Notes: generated by a model from the letters alone, not told the origin. DNA of 64,000 nucleotides from Hoeflea_A sp039025395 (GCA_039025395.1 JBCCOK010000005.1:1-64000); one strand, 5' to 3'. Numbered from the stretch's first letter, positions 35,028 through 43,832 are shown. Numbers and translations: made by a program.

Positions 35028-35112
35028 GCATGAAGCAAACGAACGTGATTTGCCCATAAAAATCAGGGGCATTGGGCAGCGGTGCGCTGGTAGTTTGAAG
35101 AGAAATATCTGA
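35017..35112 (+). CDS. Possible 31-residue small protein, second copy
   Basis: This is the counterpart of the small frame at 33509, with the same start context, the same length and a stop overlapping the following sulfotransferase ATG (ATGA). In the first 84 bases the copies differ at only three positions, one silent, giving Ser to Arg and Phe to Leu changes; the last codons differ more. See the first copy for interpretation. Confidence 0.4.
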   Translation: MLFKHEANERDLPIKIRGIGQRCAGSLKRNI

Positions 35113-35900
35113 TGATCATCAGCGATGCCAGAAAAGCGGCTTTCATACACATTCCAAAATGTGGAGGTACTACGATACGTGCATGTCTGCGCACGCTTAA
35201 CAACATTGAGGATTGGAATGAAATTACCGAGCACGAGTTACTTGGACGCATAGACACTACGCATTTAACCCTTTCAAGGCTTCGCGAACATTTTCCTTTG
35301 GTTTTTGAAAAGCTATCGCACTACGAAACTTTCGCCTTGGTACGTGATCCATTTAGCCGTTTTATCTCGTCATTATACCAAAGAATTAAGATGTATGAAC
35401 ATCTTAATCCGGCTCAGATGACATTTCTTGAGTTAAGATCAGAAGCAGAAAGGGTTTGTGAAAAGTTGAGTTATAGTAGCAATCAACTTCCCGTCGACCT
35501 AGTGCATTTTCAACCGCAATCCGACTATGTCTTCCTCGACGACAGGCGCATTGCAAAAGCCATTTTTCTTATGAGCGACAGGGTAAGCATTGCTGAGTAC
35601 ACTCGAAGGGTATTTGGCAATAACTTGGATGTGGCACTTCGCAGTGACAACAGATCTAACAGCTATCGTAGTAGGTTTGTAGGTGAGAAAGTGATATGGC
35701 TGAAGCGTAATACTAGTTTGAACAAACTAATCCCGGACTATGCAAAGGCACCACTACGTAAGTTTCTTTACTCTCATGCTTCTAATGGTTGGCGGCAAAA
35801 AGTCATTTCTTCGACCGTAGCTGCTTTCATAGCCGACTTTTATCAAAAAGACATAGAGCTTATTCAGCGGCTTCAACATCAGGCGGTAGTTTCTCAATGA
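35112..35900 (+). CDS. Sulfotransferase-family protein, second of the duplicated pair
   Basis: This 262-residue paralogue of the protein at 33604 retains both PAPS elements: IHIPKCGGTT at residues 12-21 and LVRDPFSRFISSLYQR near 75-90. QPQSDYVFLDDRR in the centre also matches. After the shared N-terminus the two proteins are clearly diverged, so they may sulfate different positions or sugars. The start overlaps the stop of the 31-codon frame and its own stop overlaps the next glycosyltransferase (ATGA), so the gene is embedded in a coupled transcript. Confidence 0.85.
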   Translation: MIISDARKAAFIHIPKCGGTTIRACLRTLNNIEDWNEITEHELLGRIDTTHLTLSRLREHFPLVFEKLSHYETFALVRDPFSRFISSLYQRIKMYEHLNPAQMTFLELRSEAERVCEKLSYSSNQLPVDLVHFQPQSDYVFLDDRRIAKAIFLMSDRVSIAEYTRRVFGNNLDVALRSDNRSNSYRSRFVGEKVIWLKRNTSLNKLIPDYAKAPLRKFLYSHASNGWRQKVISSTVAAFIADFYQKDIELIQRLQHQAVVSQ

Positions 35901-36859
35901 GGATGCGGGCTTCGATACTTGTGGTCAACTATCATAGCGAAGAAGATATTTTAGCGGCAGCGAAAGTGCTGATTCCGCTAAAAGAATCGTTTGAGATTAT
36001 TGTCATCGACAATTCACTGACGTTTTCTGAAGTTCCCGAATCACTTGATGACTTCATGTCTGTTTTTCCAAACCCAGAAGGTAACTCTGGCTTCGGTCGC
36101 GGTATGAACTATGCATCCGAAAGAGCACGTGCGCCATTGCTGTGCCTCTTAAACCCCGATGTTGAGATGATCTCGCCAGAGATATTAACAACTTTGGTTG
36201 AGCGACTCGAAAGTTCTCCTCCAGACGTTGGCAGTGTTGGTTGCCAGATGCATTATTCCGATGGAAAAGCACATCCGACCGCAATATTGAGCGAAGCTCC
36301 GGGAGTTCTTGAATTTTTGAAACAACAAATTCGAAACTCGATGCCATCGCGACTAAGGAATACTGAAGAATGCAGAAAAGGCGTGATGATTAAATCAAAT
36401 GACGAAAACAACGAGAAAACAGTAGTGGGATTTTATGCGGCGTTTGTTGTGGTGCGTACCGAGGCTTTCCGATCCGTCGGCGGATTTGATCCCGACTTTT
36501 TCATGTATTGTGAAGACACTGAATTCTTCCGATGCCGGTTTAGCAAGAATTGGCGAAGCGTATTTTACCCCGACATTTCGGTCTGCCATCCCACCCGCAA
36601 GAGCGATGTGCATCGGTTGATGGAAAAACAAAACATGGTTTCCTACCTGCTTTATCTGCGAAAAATTTCGATAATGCACTTGTTTGTTTATTCTGCAATC
36701 CAGATACCGCGGTCGATCATTTTGCTAATGTTTGAATCACGCCGCAAGCATGGGGCAAAACTGCTTGTGAGTTTCTCCTACTTACCCCAAATATTTGCGC
36801 GAGGCAGTCAAGGTAGTCTGAGAAGGCCCCCCTTAAAAATTCGCGAAATTCCCGACTAA
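35897..36859 (+). CDS. Glycosyltransferase family 2, rhamnosyltransferase-like
   Basis: The 320-residue GT-A enzyme opens ASILVVNYHSEEDI, continues IIVIDNSLTF and NSGFGRGMNYA, and has LLNPDVEMI as the nucleotide-binding acidic strand. VRTEAFRSVGGFDPDFFMYCEDTEFFRC supplies the late ED motif. This combination (NxGFGxGxNxG, NPD, FFMYxED) is typical of WbbL-type rhamnosyltransferases, which fits the rmlCBDA genes downstream. The start at 35897 overlaps the sulfotransferase stop; the frame is open upstream but inside that gene. A hydrophobic stretch lies near the C-terminus (LFVYSAIQIPRSIILLMF). Confidence 0.85.
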   Translation: MRMRASILVVNYHSEEDILAAAKVLIPLKESFEIIVIDNSLTFSEVPESLDDFMSVFPNPEGNSGFGRGMNYASERARAPLLCLLNPDVEMISPEILTTLVERLESSPPDVGSVGCQMHYSDGKAHPTAILSEAPGVLEFLKQQIRNSMPSRLRNTEECRKGVMIKSNDENNEKTVVGFYAAFVVVRTEAFRSVGGFDPDFFMYCEDTEFFRCRFSKNWRSVFYPDISVCHPTRKSDVHRLMEKQNMVSYLLYLRKISIMHLFVYSAIQIPRSIILLMFESRRKHGAKLLVSFSYLPQIFARGSQGSLRRPPLKIREIPD

Positions 36860-36943
36860 GCCTAAGAAATTCTTGCTTAGTGAAATTTGACATTTCTCGG
36901 CGATGTGGATCGCAAAACATTCTTTACCTGAGTAGCATTTGAC

Positions 36944-37168
36944 GTGCCGGATGAAGCCTGGCCTGTCGATGATATCTGGCTTTCTGCCCAACTCGCCAGA
37001 TACAAGATCCCGATTTACTGCCCTCGGCGGCACCCGCAGCCCATGTCTCTTTCGCACTCTGGCGCGCAAGCGCTCGTGGACATGAAGATTGAAGGCAGAA
37101 ATAGGCGGGACCTTAACCGACGTGCGGCAGTTTACTGCCGTGACAGGTTCGGTATCTGGTTAAACTGA
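36944..37168 (+). pseudogene. Fragment of a glycosyltransferase C-terminus
   Basis: This 74-codon open frame in a 347-base gap carries DDIWLSAQLARYKIPIYCP, resembling the C-terminal DDVWLNYIAAS region of the glycosyltransferase at 29120, and ends in a plausible enzyme tail. It lacks the rest of the fold, begins just after an in-frame stop and has no ribosome site. I read it as the remnant of a displaced glycosyltransferase. The rest of 36860-37206 shows nothing. Confidence 0.55.
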
Positions 37169-37206
37169 GTGCCAAGGTTGGCGCGTATTGGTGTGACAAG
37201 CTTGTA

Positions 37207-38058
37207 ATGAAGTGCACGGGTTATTCGCTGGTGTCGATCATCATGCCTGCCTATAACGCTGGCAATTTTCTGACCGAGGCGATCGATTCCGTATTCACAC
37301 AGACATGGGAGAACTGGGAGCTGATTATCATCGATGACGGCAGCACCGATGATACGCCCACCATATTGAAGGGATACGTCGACCCCCGACTTAGAGTTAT
37401 TCAGCAAGTTAACGCTGGCGTAAGTGCAGCCCGTAATGTTGGTTTGGATGTGGCCCAAGGTGAATTTTTGATGTTTTTGGATGCCGACGACCGTCTTCCA
37501 GCAGATGCGATTGCCAATCGAGCTGGATTTCTGGATGCGCACCCAGAGGTTGATATCGTAAACGGCGCGGTAGACGTGACATCCAATGGGCGGTTGCTAA
37601 GGCAGTACCGGCCCGATCTGACGGCTGGCCTATTGCTGGACAGGCTGGCACGGCTGGAAGAAGGTGTTTTTTTCAGTGTAAATTACATGATACGACGGGA
37701 GAAAGTCGGCAATCATCGGTTTCCTGAAGGGCTCAGTCATTGCGAAGATTTGATATTCTTTTTGTCGCTCGCACACGACAAGAATCTTTGTTACGGGGCT
37801 GTGGACGATATTATTTACGAATATCGCATCCAGCCCGGATCTGCCATGTCGAACTTGGACGGTCTTGAGCGTGGGTATCTCGCACTTCTCGAATGTGCAT
37901 CGTCATTGTCGCGCGTTAACTCCGACATGTATCGCTTCCTTGAGAGGCGCGTTTCGGCAATCATGGTAAAGAGTTGGCTTCGCCGAGGACGCGTCGACAG
38001 GGCGCTTTCAGTATTGCGAAGAATCGGGAAAGCATCCAGTACGCCGGCTGTATCGTAA
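37207..38058 (+). CDS. Glycosyltransferase family 2
   Basis: This 283-residue classical GT2 enzyme reads VSIIMPAYNAGNFLTEAIDSVFTQTWENWELIIIDDGSTDDTP, then QVNAGVSAARNVGLDVAQGEFLMFLDADD with the DXD metal site. GLSHCEDLIFFLSLA gives the late ED pair before the catalytic-base region. The donor sugar is unknown. It ends three bases before the asparagine-synthase-like gene and begins the promoter-distal run of genes (37207-46725) that seem to be one transcript. Confidence 0.88.
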   Translation: MKCTGYSLVSIIMPAYNAGNFLTEAIDSVFTQTWENWELIIIDDGSTDDTPTILKGYVDPRLRVIQQVNAGVSAARNVGLDVAQGEFLMFLDADDRLPADAIANRAGFLDAHPEVDIVNGAVDVTSNGRLLRQYRPDLTAGLLLDRLARLEEGVFFSVNYMIRREKVGNHRFPEGLSHCEDLIFFLSLAHDKNLCYGAVDDIIYEYRIQPGSAMSNLDGLERGYLALLECASSLSRVNSDMYRFLERRVSAIMVKSWLRRGRVDRALSVLRRIGKASSTPAVS

Positions 38059-38061
38059 GAC

Positions 38062-40062
38062 ATGTGCGGCGTAGCCGGATATTTGTTCCATTCGAATGAA
38101 CTCGACAAAAATGCATCGAGAAGGCTTCTCGAAGACATGGTCGATTCTATGGTGCATCGCGGACCAGACAGCCAAGGGGTGTGGGAGGATCCGGATTCAG
38201 AAATTGGACTTGCACACAGGCGGCTTGCGATAATTGACCTTAGCCCGGCTGGTCATCAACCGATGTTTTCCGATTGCGGGCGGTTTGTGCTGGCTTACAA
38301 CGGCGAGATCTACAATCATCTAGATCTGCGTCGCACACTAGAGGGTGCGAATGCCGCTCCCAACTGGCGGGGGTACTCCGATACCGAGACGCTGCTGGCC
38401 GCCATTGCCTATTGGGGCCTGGACGAGTGTCTTAAACGCTGTTCCGGCATGTTTGCCTTTGCGCTGTGGGACAGGAAACAAAAACGCCTGTCTCTCGCCC
38501 GTGATCGCTTTGGAGAAAAACCGCTTTATTGGGGATGGGCCGGCAACACACTCGTTTTCGCATCGGAACTGAAGGCTCTGCGCTGTCACCCGGACTTTGG
38601 CGGCGAGATCTGCCGTACGGCGCTGGCGCAGTATTTCCGTTATTGCTACGTCCCGTCGCCACTCAGCATCTACAACGGGATCTACAAGCTTGAACCGGGC
38701 AGCATTCTGGAAGTCGGCCAAGATGTCCCCGGTACGCCCCCAAAAAAACCGTTGCGCCCGGGCGAATTCCACGGGTCATTATCGATCCGCCACTATTGGT
38801 CATTGAATGATACGATTGAGGCTGGGCACCGGAATCCGATAACCGACGACGAGGAAGCGCTAGCTTGTACCGAAGACGCACTTAACCAAGCCGTCTCGCG
38901 GCAAATGATCTCCGACGTGCCCTTGGGTGCGTTCTTGTCGGGAGGCATCGACAGTTCGCTCATTGTCGCGCTCATGCAGCGGGCCTCGTCCCGTCCCGTC
39001 AAGACCTTTACGATTGGTTTCGATGTTCCAGCTTTCAACGAAGCGCCACACGCGGCGGCTGTAGCCAGGCATCTCGGCACGGATCACACCGAATTGACGG
39101 TGACTGAAAAGGAAGCGCGCGACGTCATCCCGCTGTTACCGGAAATTTATGACGAGCCTTTCGCCGATTCGTCTCAAATACCAACTTATCTGGTGTGTAA
39201 AGCCGCCCGGTCTTCTGTAACGGTTGCATTGTCGGGCGATGGCGGCGACGAATTGTTCGGTGGATACAATCGCTATTTTTGGGGGCCCCGGATCTGGCGG
39301 CATTTGGATTGGTTACCCACGCCGATGCGCCGGAAACTGGGGCTATTGATTGCGTCACTACCGGTATCTGCTTGGGACAGCCTTGGCAACTTTTTCGCAA
39401 AGATCCCAGGTCAAAGATCTGCCTTATCTCGACCAGGCGACAAAGCGCACAAGCTGGCATTAAGCCTCCAAACGGTCAGAACATCGGAAGATCTGTATAG
39501 GAGTCTGATCTCTGAATGGATGGGAGAGTCAGTTGTTTCCGGTCATCAAGACACGCACGCCACTTTACTGGATGATCCCCTGCCTAGCGCACTTGAGGAT
39601 GATCCGGTTGGTAAAATGATGGCACAGGATATGAGGACCTATTTGCCGGATGACATTCTTTGCAAAGTCGATCGTGCAGCCATGGGCGTCAGCCTTGAAA
39701 CGCGCGCACCATTCCTTGATCCCGATGTGGTAAACGTTTCAGCAAGGCTTTCGAATGGATCAAAAATCCGAAACGGAGAGGGTAAGTGGGCCTTACGGAA
39801 GATCCTCTACCAAAATGTACCACAGCAAATGATTGAACGGCCGAAAGCGGGTTTTGGTGTACCGGTGGGGGAGTGGCTGCGCGGCCCGCTTTTGTCCTGG
39901 GCTGAAGAATTGTTGGCGACTGACTCGCTTGCAAAAGACGGATTTCTTGAACCCGAACCCATTCGGCAGGTATGGGCTGAACATCTCTCGGGCCGAAGAG
40001 ACTATACGCATCGTTTGTGGAGTGTGCTCATGTTTCAGGCATGGCGCGCTAATCAGACGTGA
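38062..40062 (+). CDS. Asparagine synthase-type glutamine amidotransferase
   Basis: This 666-residue two-domain enzyme begins MCGVAGYLF, where Cys2 is the glutaminase nucleophile after Met removal. The N-terminal nucleophile-amidohydrolase domain includes AHRRLAIIDLSPAGHQPM and YNGEIYNH. The synthetase domain has the PP-loop SGGIDSS near residues 294-300 and GDGGDELFGGYNRY. Homologues in surface-glycan loci amidate uronic-acid sugars (WbpS-like) rather than make free asparagine. With the UDP-HexNAc 6-dehydrogenase at 22425 this suggests a uronamide in the glycan (inference). It is somewhat longer than E. coli AsnB (about 554). The stop overlaps the next gene (GTGA). Confidence 0.9.
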   Translation: MCGVAGYLFHSNELDKNASRRLLEDMVDSMVHRGPDSQGVWEDPDSEIGLAHRRLAIIDLSPAGHQPMFSDCGRFVLAYNGEIYNHLDLRRTLEGANAAPNWRGYSDTETLLAAIAYWGLDECLKRCSGMFAFALWDRKQKRLSLARDRFGEKPLYWGWAGNTLVFASELKALRCHPDFGGEICRTALAQYFRYCYVPSPLSIYNGIYKLEPGSILEVGQDVPGTPPKKPLRPGEFHGSLSIRHYWSLNDTIEAGHRNPITDDEEALACTEDALNQAVSRQMISDVPLGAFLSGGIDSSLIVALMQRASSRPVKTFTIGFDVPAFNEAPHAAAVARHLGTDHTELTVTEKEARDVIPLLPEIYDEPFADSSQIPTYLVCKAARSSVTVALSGDGGDELFGGYNRYFWGPRIWRHLDWLPTPMRRKLGLLIASLPVSAWDSLGNFFAKIPGQRSALSRPGDKAHKLALSLQTVRTSEDLYRSLISEWMGESVVSGHQDTHATLLDDPLPSALEDDPVGKMMAQDMRTYLPDDILCKVDRAAMGVSLETRAPFLDPDVVNVSARLSNGSKIRNGEGKWALRKILYQNVPQQMIERPKAGFGVPVGEWLRGPLLSWAEELLATDSLAKDGFLEPEPIRQVWAEHLSGRRDYTHRLWSVLMFQAWRANQT

Positions 40063-41141
40063 AGATACTGATTTTGCCACGCTATTCCCGACGTGGCGCC
40101 TCCAGCAGGCAGCGGATGTTTCAATATATCCCTTATCTCATATCTGCTGGATTCAGTTCCAAAATCGCACCATTTCTTGATGATGATTATCTCGGCAAAC
40201 TGTACGCCGGATCAGCAGCACGAAGCAATGTAGTTAGAGCGTTTGCGGCAAGAATTTCCCGTCTGATCCGCAATGAGACGTTTGATCTTCTTTGGATTGA
40301 AAAGGAGGCCCTGCCTTGGGTTCCCTGGACAATCGAGGCGGGTCTTTTGCCCGGGAATATCCCAATTGCGTCCGACTACGACGACGCAATATTTCATCAG
40401 TATGATTCGCACAACAATATTGTCTTGCGTCGCGTGCTCGGCACAAAAATCGACCGTCTGATGAAGTCATCAACCCTGGTGCTTGCAGGAAATACCTATC
40501 TGGCCGAAAGGGCACTAGCAGCTGGCTCTTCTCGCGTAGAAATCGTGCCGACGGTTGTAGACGCTGCCACGTATTCCTTTCAGCAACGCAACATAACAGA
40601 TCGCGGACCGAGAATTGGTTGGGTTGGTATGCCCAGTACATGGCGTGAATTCATGCGGCCCGCAATGCCCATGATCACAGATGTAGCTTCAGCACACTCG
40701 GCACGCATCTGCGCGGTCGGCGCAGGTAATCAGGCGGATGCTCATCCATCGCTGGACAATGAAGCATGGTCAGAGGAAACTGAGGTCGGACTGATCCAAG
40801 GAATGGACATTGGCATTATGCCTCTAAACGACAGTCCATGGGCTCGAGGCAAATGCGGATATAAGCTGATACAATACATGGCATGCGGGCTTCCGGTGGT
40901 GGCGTCTCCAGTGGGCGTGAATTCGGAGATCGTCGAACATGGCGTAAACGGATTTCTCGCAAGTAGCGAAGCAGAGTGGCGCGAAGCGCTAAATACTCTT
41001 TTGGGAAACAGGGAATTGCGCTTGCGAATGGGTTCAGCCGGGCGGAAGAAGGTTGAGCAGGAATATTCCCTGCAGGTTTATGGGCCCAAGGTGGCCACGT
41101 TGCTTGAGGATGCTGTTCGCTCGAACGTGCCGAACAACTGA
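40059..41141 (+). CDS. Glycosyltransferase, family 4-like
   Basis: This 360-residue GT-B enzyme starts with GTG overlapping the amidotransferase stop. It has an N-terminal acceptor half (ILPRYSRRGASSRQRMFQYIPYL, LLWIEKEALPWVPWTIE) and a donor half (RIGWVGMPSTWREF). The nucleotide-sugar site reads GIMPLNDSPWARGKCGYKLIQYMACGLPVVASPVGVNSEIVEHGVNG, a clear GT4 E-X7-E-type region. The specific sugar is unknown. It is coupled to the polymerase gene that follows by a TGATG overlap. Confidence 0.87.
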   Translation: MKILILPRYSRRGASSRQRMFQYIPYLISAGFSSKIAPFLDDDYLGKLYAGSAARSNVVRAFAARISRLIRNETFDLLWIEKEALPWVPWTIEAGLLPGNIPIASDYDDAIFHQYDSHNNIVLRRVLGTKIDRLMKSSTLVLAGNTYLAERALAAGSSRVEIVPTVVDAATYSFQQRNITDRGPRIGWVGMPSTWREFMRPAMPMITDVASAHSARICAVGAGNQADAHPSLDNEAWSEETEVGLIQGMDIGIMPLNDSPWARGKCGYKLIQYMACGLPVVASPVGVNSEIVEHGVNGFLASSEAEWREALNTLLGNRELRLRMGSAGRKKVEQEYSLQVYGPKVATLLEDAVRSNVPNN

Positions 41142-42214
41142 TGTTCTTTTACGTATCGATATCCAACCTTTTGTTCCTGTCTAGATACGCGTTGAAGAGG
41201 AGCGCGCGCAGCCGGATTCAGATGTATCCGGTTCTTCTCCTGCTTCTATTTATTTTTTCCGCATTTCGGTTTGTGGTCGGATGCGATTGGTCCGGCTATC
41301 TGCACCAGTGGAACGTTCAGGAGACTTCGACGTTTCAAGACGGTTTTAGCAGTCTGGAGCCAACGTGGTGGGCAATGATTCACGGTATTCAATACCTGGG
41401 TCTACCCTATCCATGGCTAAACGTTGCCTCGTCCGCGATCTTTTTCTTGGGTATTCACGTCCTGGCGCGGCGGCAGCCTGACCCTCTTGGCTACCTTGTT
41501 CTGCTGTTTCCGATTCTCATCATTAATATGCCGATGTCGGGGATTCGACAGGCGGCAGCAATCGGAATCATGTGTTTGGCATTTTCAGCATACATCGACA
41601 AAAAGACCGTGCGATTTGCCGGGTTGGTTTTCTTTGCCAGCACAATTCACAGCAGTGCAATCGTATTTCTCTTGTTAATCCCGCTTGTCGGCGGAAATTT
41701 TACCAGTAAGCGTTTGTTTTTGGCCGCACTCTTGGCAGTACCGGGATCATTTGCGCTCTTGGGCGGTGATGCTGCCGAACAGGCAACGCGTCGATACATC
41801 GAATCCGATCTCGACGCTGCGGGAGCGGTTTTCAGAGTTGGTCTCCTTCTTTTGACCGGCTTGGCTTACTTTGGATTTTTCTGGCGAAAGTGGAAATTCG
41901 TATTTCCCAAGGATCATAATCTCGTCAGTATCGGCGCTTTGATGATGTGTGCACTCATTCTTCTTATCCCGGTTTCCACTGTCATCGGGGATAGACTTGG
42001 CTACTATCTGATCCCAATTCAGACCATGATTTTTGCCAGGATACCTTACCTGCCTTTAGGGAAATCGCGGAGGCTCTTCAGCGCGGCACCCTATCTGGGC
42101 CTGGCATTGGTCTTTGTCGTTTGGACATCGCTCTCCGGTTTGTTTGTTCAATGTTATGTTCCCTATCAGACTTGGTTATTCGGCTTTCCCGAAGGCACGC
42201 GTTTTTTTTATTGA
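41141..42214 (+). CDS. EpsG-family polysaccharide polymerase-like membrane protein
   Basis: This 357-residue protein has about nine to ten hydrophobic segments. EpsG-family landmarks are FSAFRFVVGCDWSGYLHQW after the first spans, INMPMSGIRQAAAIGIMCLAFSAYI and STIHSSAIVFLLLIPL. These proteins act as Wzy-like polymerases of exopolysaccharide repeat units at the periplasmic side of the inner membrane. Its presence indicates that the product is a polymer rather than a single oligosaccharide. The only flippase candidate nearby is ABC-type, an unusual pairing. Confidence 0.85.
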   Translation: MFFYVSISNLLFLSRYALKRSARSRIQMYPVLLLLLFIFSAFRFVVGCDWSGYLHQWNVQETSTFQDGFSSLEPTWWAMIHGIQYLGLPYPWLNVASSAIFFLGIHVLARRQPDPLGYLVLLFPILIINMPMSGIRQAAAIGIMCLAFSAYIDKKTVRFAGLVFFASTIHSSAIVFLLLIPLVGGNFTSKRLFLAALLAVPGSFALLGGDAAEQATRRYIESDLDAAGAVFRVGLLLLTGLAYFGFFWRKWKFVFPKDHNLVSIGALMMCALILLIPVSTVIGDRLGYYLIPIQTMIFARIPYLPLGKSRRLFSAAPYLGLALVFVVWTSLSGLFVQCYVPYQTWLFGFPEGTRFFY

Positions 42215-42228
42215 TTGGCGCATTATGA

Positions 42229-42795
42229 ATGTCTGAGCATTTGCAGTTCCTTGCTGTCCGGGACGTTGTCCTCCTAAAAGCCAACCGCTTCGGCGACTCG
42301 CGCGGTTGGTTCTGCGAAACCTGGAATAGCGAACGCATGAAGGCGGCCGGGATCGACCTTGCCTTCGTCCAGGACAACCATTCCTATTCGGCCGCTGAAA
42401 ACACGCTTCGCGGCCTGCATTTCCAGGCCCCGCCGCATGCACAGGACAAGCTGGTGCGGTGTTCGCGAGGCGCCATATTGGATGTCGCCGTCGACATCCG
42501 GCGCGGTGCGCCGACCTATGGGCAATGGGTTTCCGAAGAGCTTTCCGCCGAGAACGGCAAGCAGTTGCTGATACCCAAGGGCTTCCTGCACGGCTTTCTC
42601 ACACTGCAAGCGGACACCGAGGTGCAGTACAAATGCTCCGACTATTACGCACGCGAATGTGAAGGCACGGTGCGGTGGGACAGTGTCGGGATCGATTGGC
42701 GCATGAGCGGTTCTCCAATCCTGTCACCGAAGGATGCGGATGCTCCGCCATTTTCCGATTTCGTTTCGCCCTTTATCTACGAGGAGATGAGATGA
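42229..42795 (+). CDS. rmlC: dTDP-4-dehydrorhamnose 3,5-epimerase
   Basis: This 188-residue cupin-fold epimerase carries out the third step of dTDP-L-rhamnose synthesis. Characteristic runs are GWFCETWNSERMKAAGI, FVQDNHSYSAAENTLRGLHFQ with the catalytic His in GLHFQ, the QLLIPKGFLHGFLTL strand and EVQYKCSDYYA. Length is normal (about 180-190). Base composition returns to the GC-rich level of the flanks here. The gene is the first of four rml genes joined by four-base overlaps in the order C-B-D-A. Confidence 0.95.
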   Translation: MSEHLQFLAVRDVVLLKANRFGDSRGWFCETWNSERMKAAGIDLAFVQDNHSYSAAENTLRGLHFQAPPHAQDKLVRCSRGAILDVAVDIRRGAPTYGQWVSEELSAENGKQLLIPKGFLHGFLTLQADTEVQYKCSDYYARECEGTVRWDSVGIDWRMSGSPILSPKDADAPPFSDFVSPFIYEEMR

Positions 42796-43832
42796 AACTG
42801 CTTGTCACGGGCGGCGCAGGCTTCATCGGATCTGCGGTTGTGCGGCTCGCTGTTTCGCGCGGCCACGGGGTTATCAATGTCGACGCGTTAACCTATGCGG
42901 CCTGTCTCGACAATGTCGCAAGCGTTGCAGAAAGCCCGCTCTATACCTTCGTCAAGGCCGATATCCGCTACCGCGCCGATCTCGACCGCATCTTCGAGGA
43001 ACACCAGCCGGACGCGGTTATGCATCTGGCAGCGGAATCGCATGTCGACCGGTCGATCGACGGTCCGTGCGATTTCATCGAGACCAATGTGACCGGCACC
43101 TTCAACCTGCTGGAGGCAACGCGCAGTCACTGGGTTCGCGCCGGAAAGCCCGAAGCATTCCGCTTTCACCACATCTCGACGGATGAAGTCTACGGGTCGC
43201 TAGGCGCAGCCGGCCAGTTCACGGAGGCAACGCCCTACGCGCCCAACAGCCCCTATTCGGCTAGCAAGGCCGCCAGCGATCATCTTGTGCGTGCATGGCA
43301 TGAGACCTACGGCCTGCCAGCGGTGCTGACCAACTGCTCGAACAATTATGGGCCGTTTCACTTTCCCGAGAAATTGATACCGGTCGTTATTCTGAACGCA
43401 TTGGCGGGGAAACCCATCCCCGTTTACGGCAGGGGCGAAAATGTGCGCGACTGGCTCTACGTCGAAGACCATGCGGATGCGCTTCTGGCGGTTCTTGAAA
43501 AAGGCGCGGTCGGGCGCAGCTACAATATCGGCGGCGAGAACGAGGTCAAAAACATCGATCTCGTGCGCATGATCTGCCGCTTAATCGATCAAGAACGGCC
43601 CGAAAGAGCGCCCCATGAGCAGTTGATCACATTTGTGACCGACCGCCCGGGGCATGACCTGCGGTACGCGATCGATCCGGAACGCATCCGTCAAGAACTC
43701 GGCTGGCGCCCGTCGGTAACGCTGGAGCAAGGCCTGCGGCTAACGGTGCGCTGGTTCCTCGACAACGAGCCCTGGTGGCGCGCTTTGCAGGGGCGAAAGG
43801 GTGTTGGCGAGCGGCTCGGCGTCAAGGCATGA
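42792..43832 (+). CDS. rmlB: dTDP-glucose 4,6-dehydratase
   Basis: This 346-residue enzyme carries out the second step of dTDP-rhamnose synthesis. It has the NAD motif TGGAGFIGS near residues 6-14, HLAAESHVDRSIDGP, STDEVYGSLG with the catalytic Asp-Glu pair, and YSASKAASDHLV with the active-site Tyr and Lys. NCSNNYGPFHFPEKLIP is also standard for RmlB. The frame is open 39 codons upstream inside rmlC; ATG at 42792 overlaps the rmlC stop and gives the family N-terminus. Confidence 0.95.
   Translation: MKLLVTGGAGFIGSAVVRLAVSRGHGVINVDALTYAACLDNVASVAESPLYTFVKADIRYRADLDRIFEEHQPDAVMHLAAESHVDRSIDGPCDFIETNVTGTFNLLEATRSHWVRAGKPEAFRFHHISTDEVYGSLGAAGQFTEATPYAPNSPYSASKAASDHLVRAWHETYGLPAVLTNCSNNYGPFHFPEKLIPVVILNALAGKPIPVYGRGENVRDWLYVEDHADALLAVLEKGAVGRSYNIGGENEVKNIDLVRMICRLIDQERPERAPHEQLITFVTDRPGHDLRYAIDPERIRQELGWRPSVTLEQGLRLTVRWFLDNEPWWRALQGRKGVGERLGVKA

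Larger units (their letters stand above)
32530..35900 (+). repeat. Tandem duplication: dehydratase, small ORF, sulfotransferase
   Basis: Unit one covers the intact dehydratase, a 31-codon frame and a sulfotransferase (to 34395). Unit two covers the broken dehydratase, the matching 31-codon frame and a second sulfotransferase (34570-35900). Identity is high from about 33178 to 33670 against 34690 to 35180, spanning the dehydratase tail, spacer and first codons of the sulfotransferase. It is much lower on either side. Confidence 0.85.
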
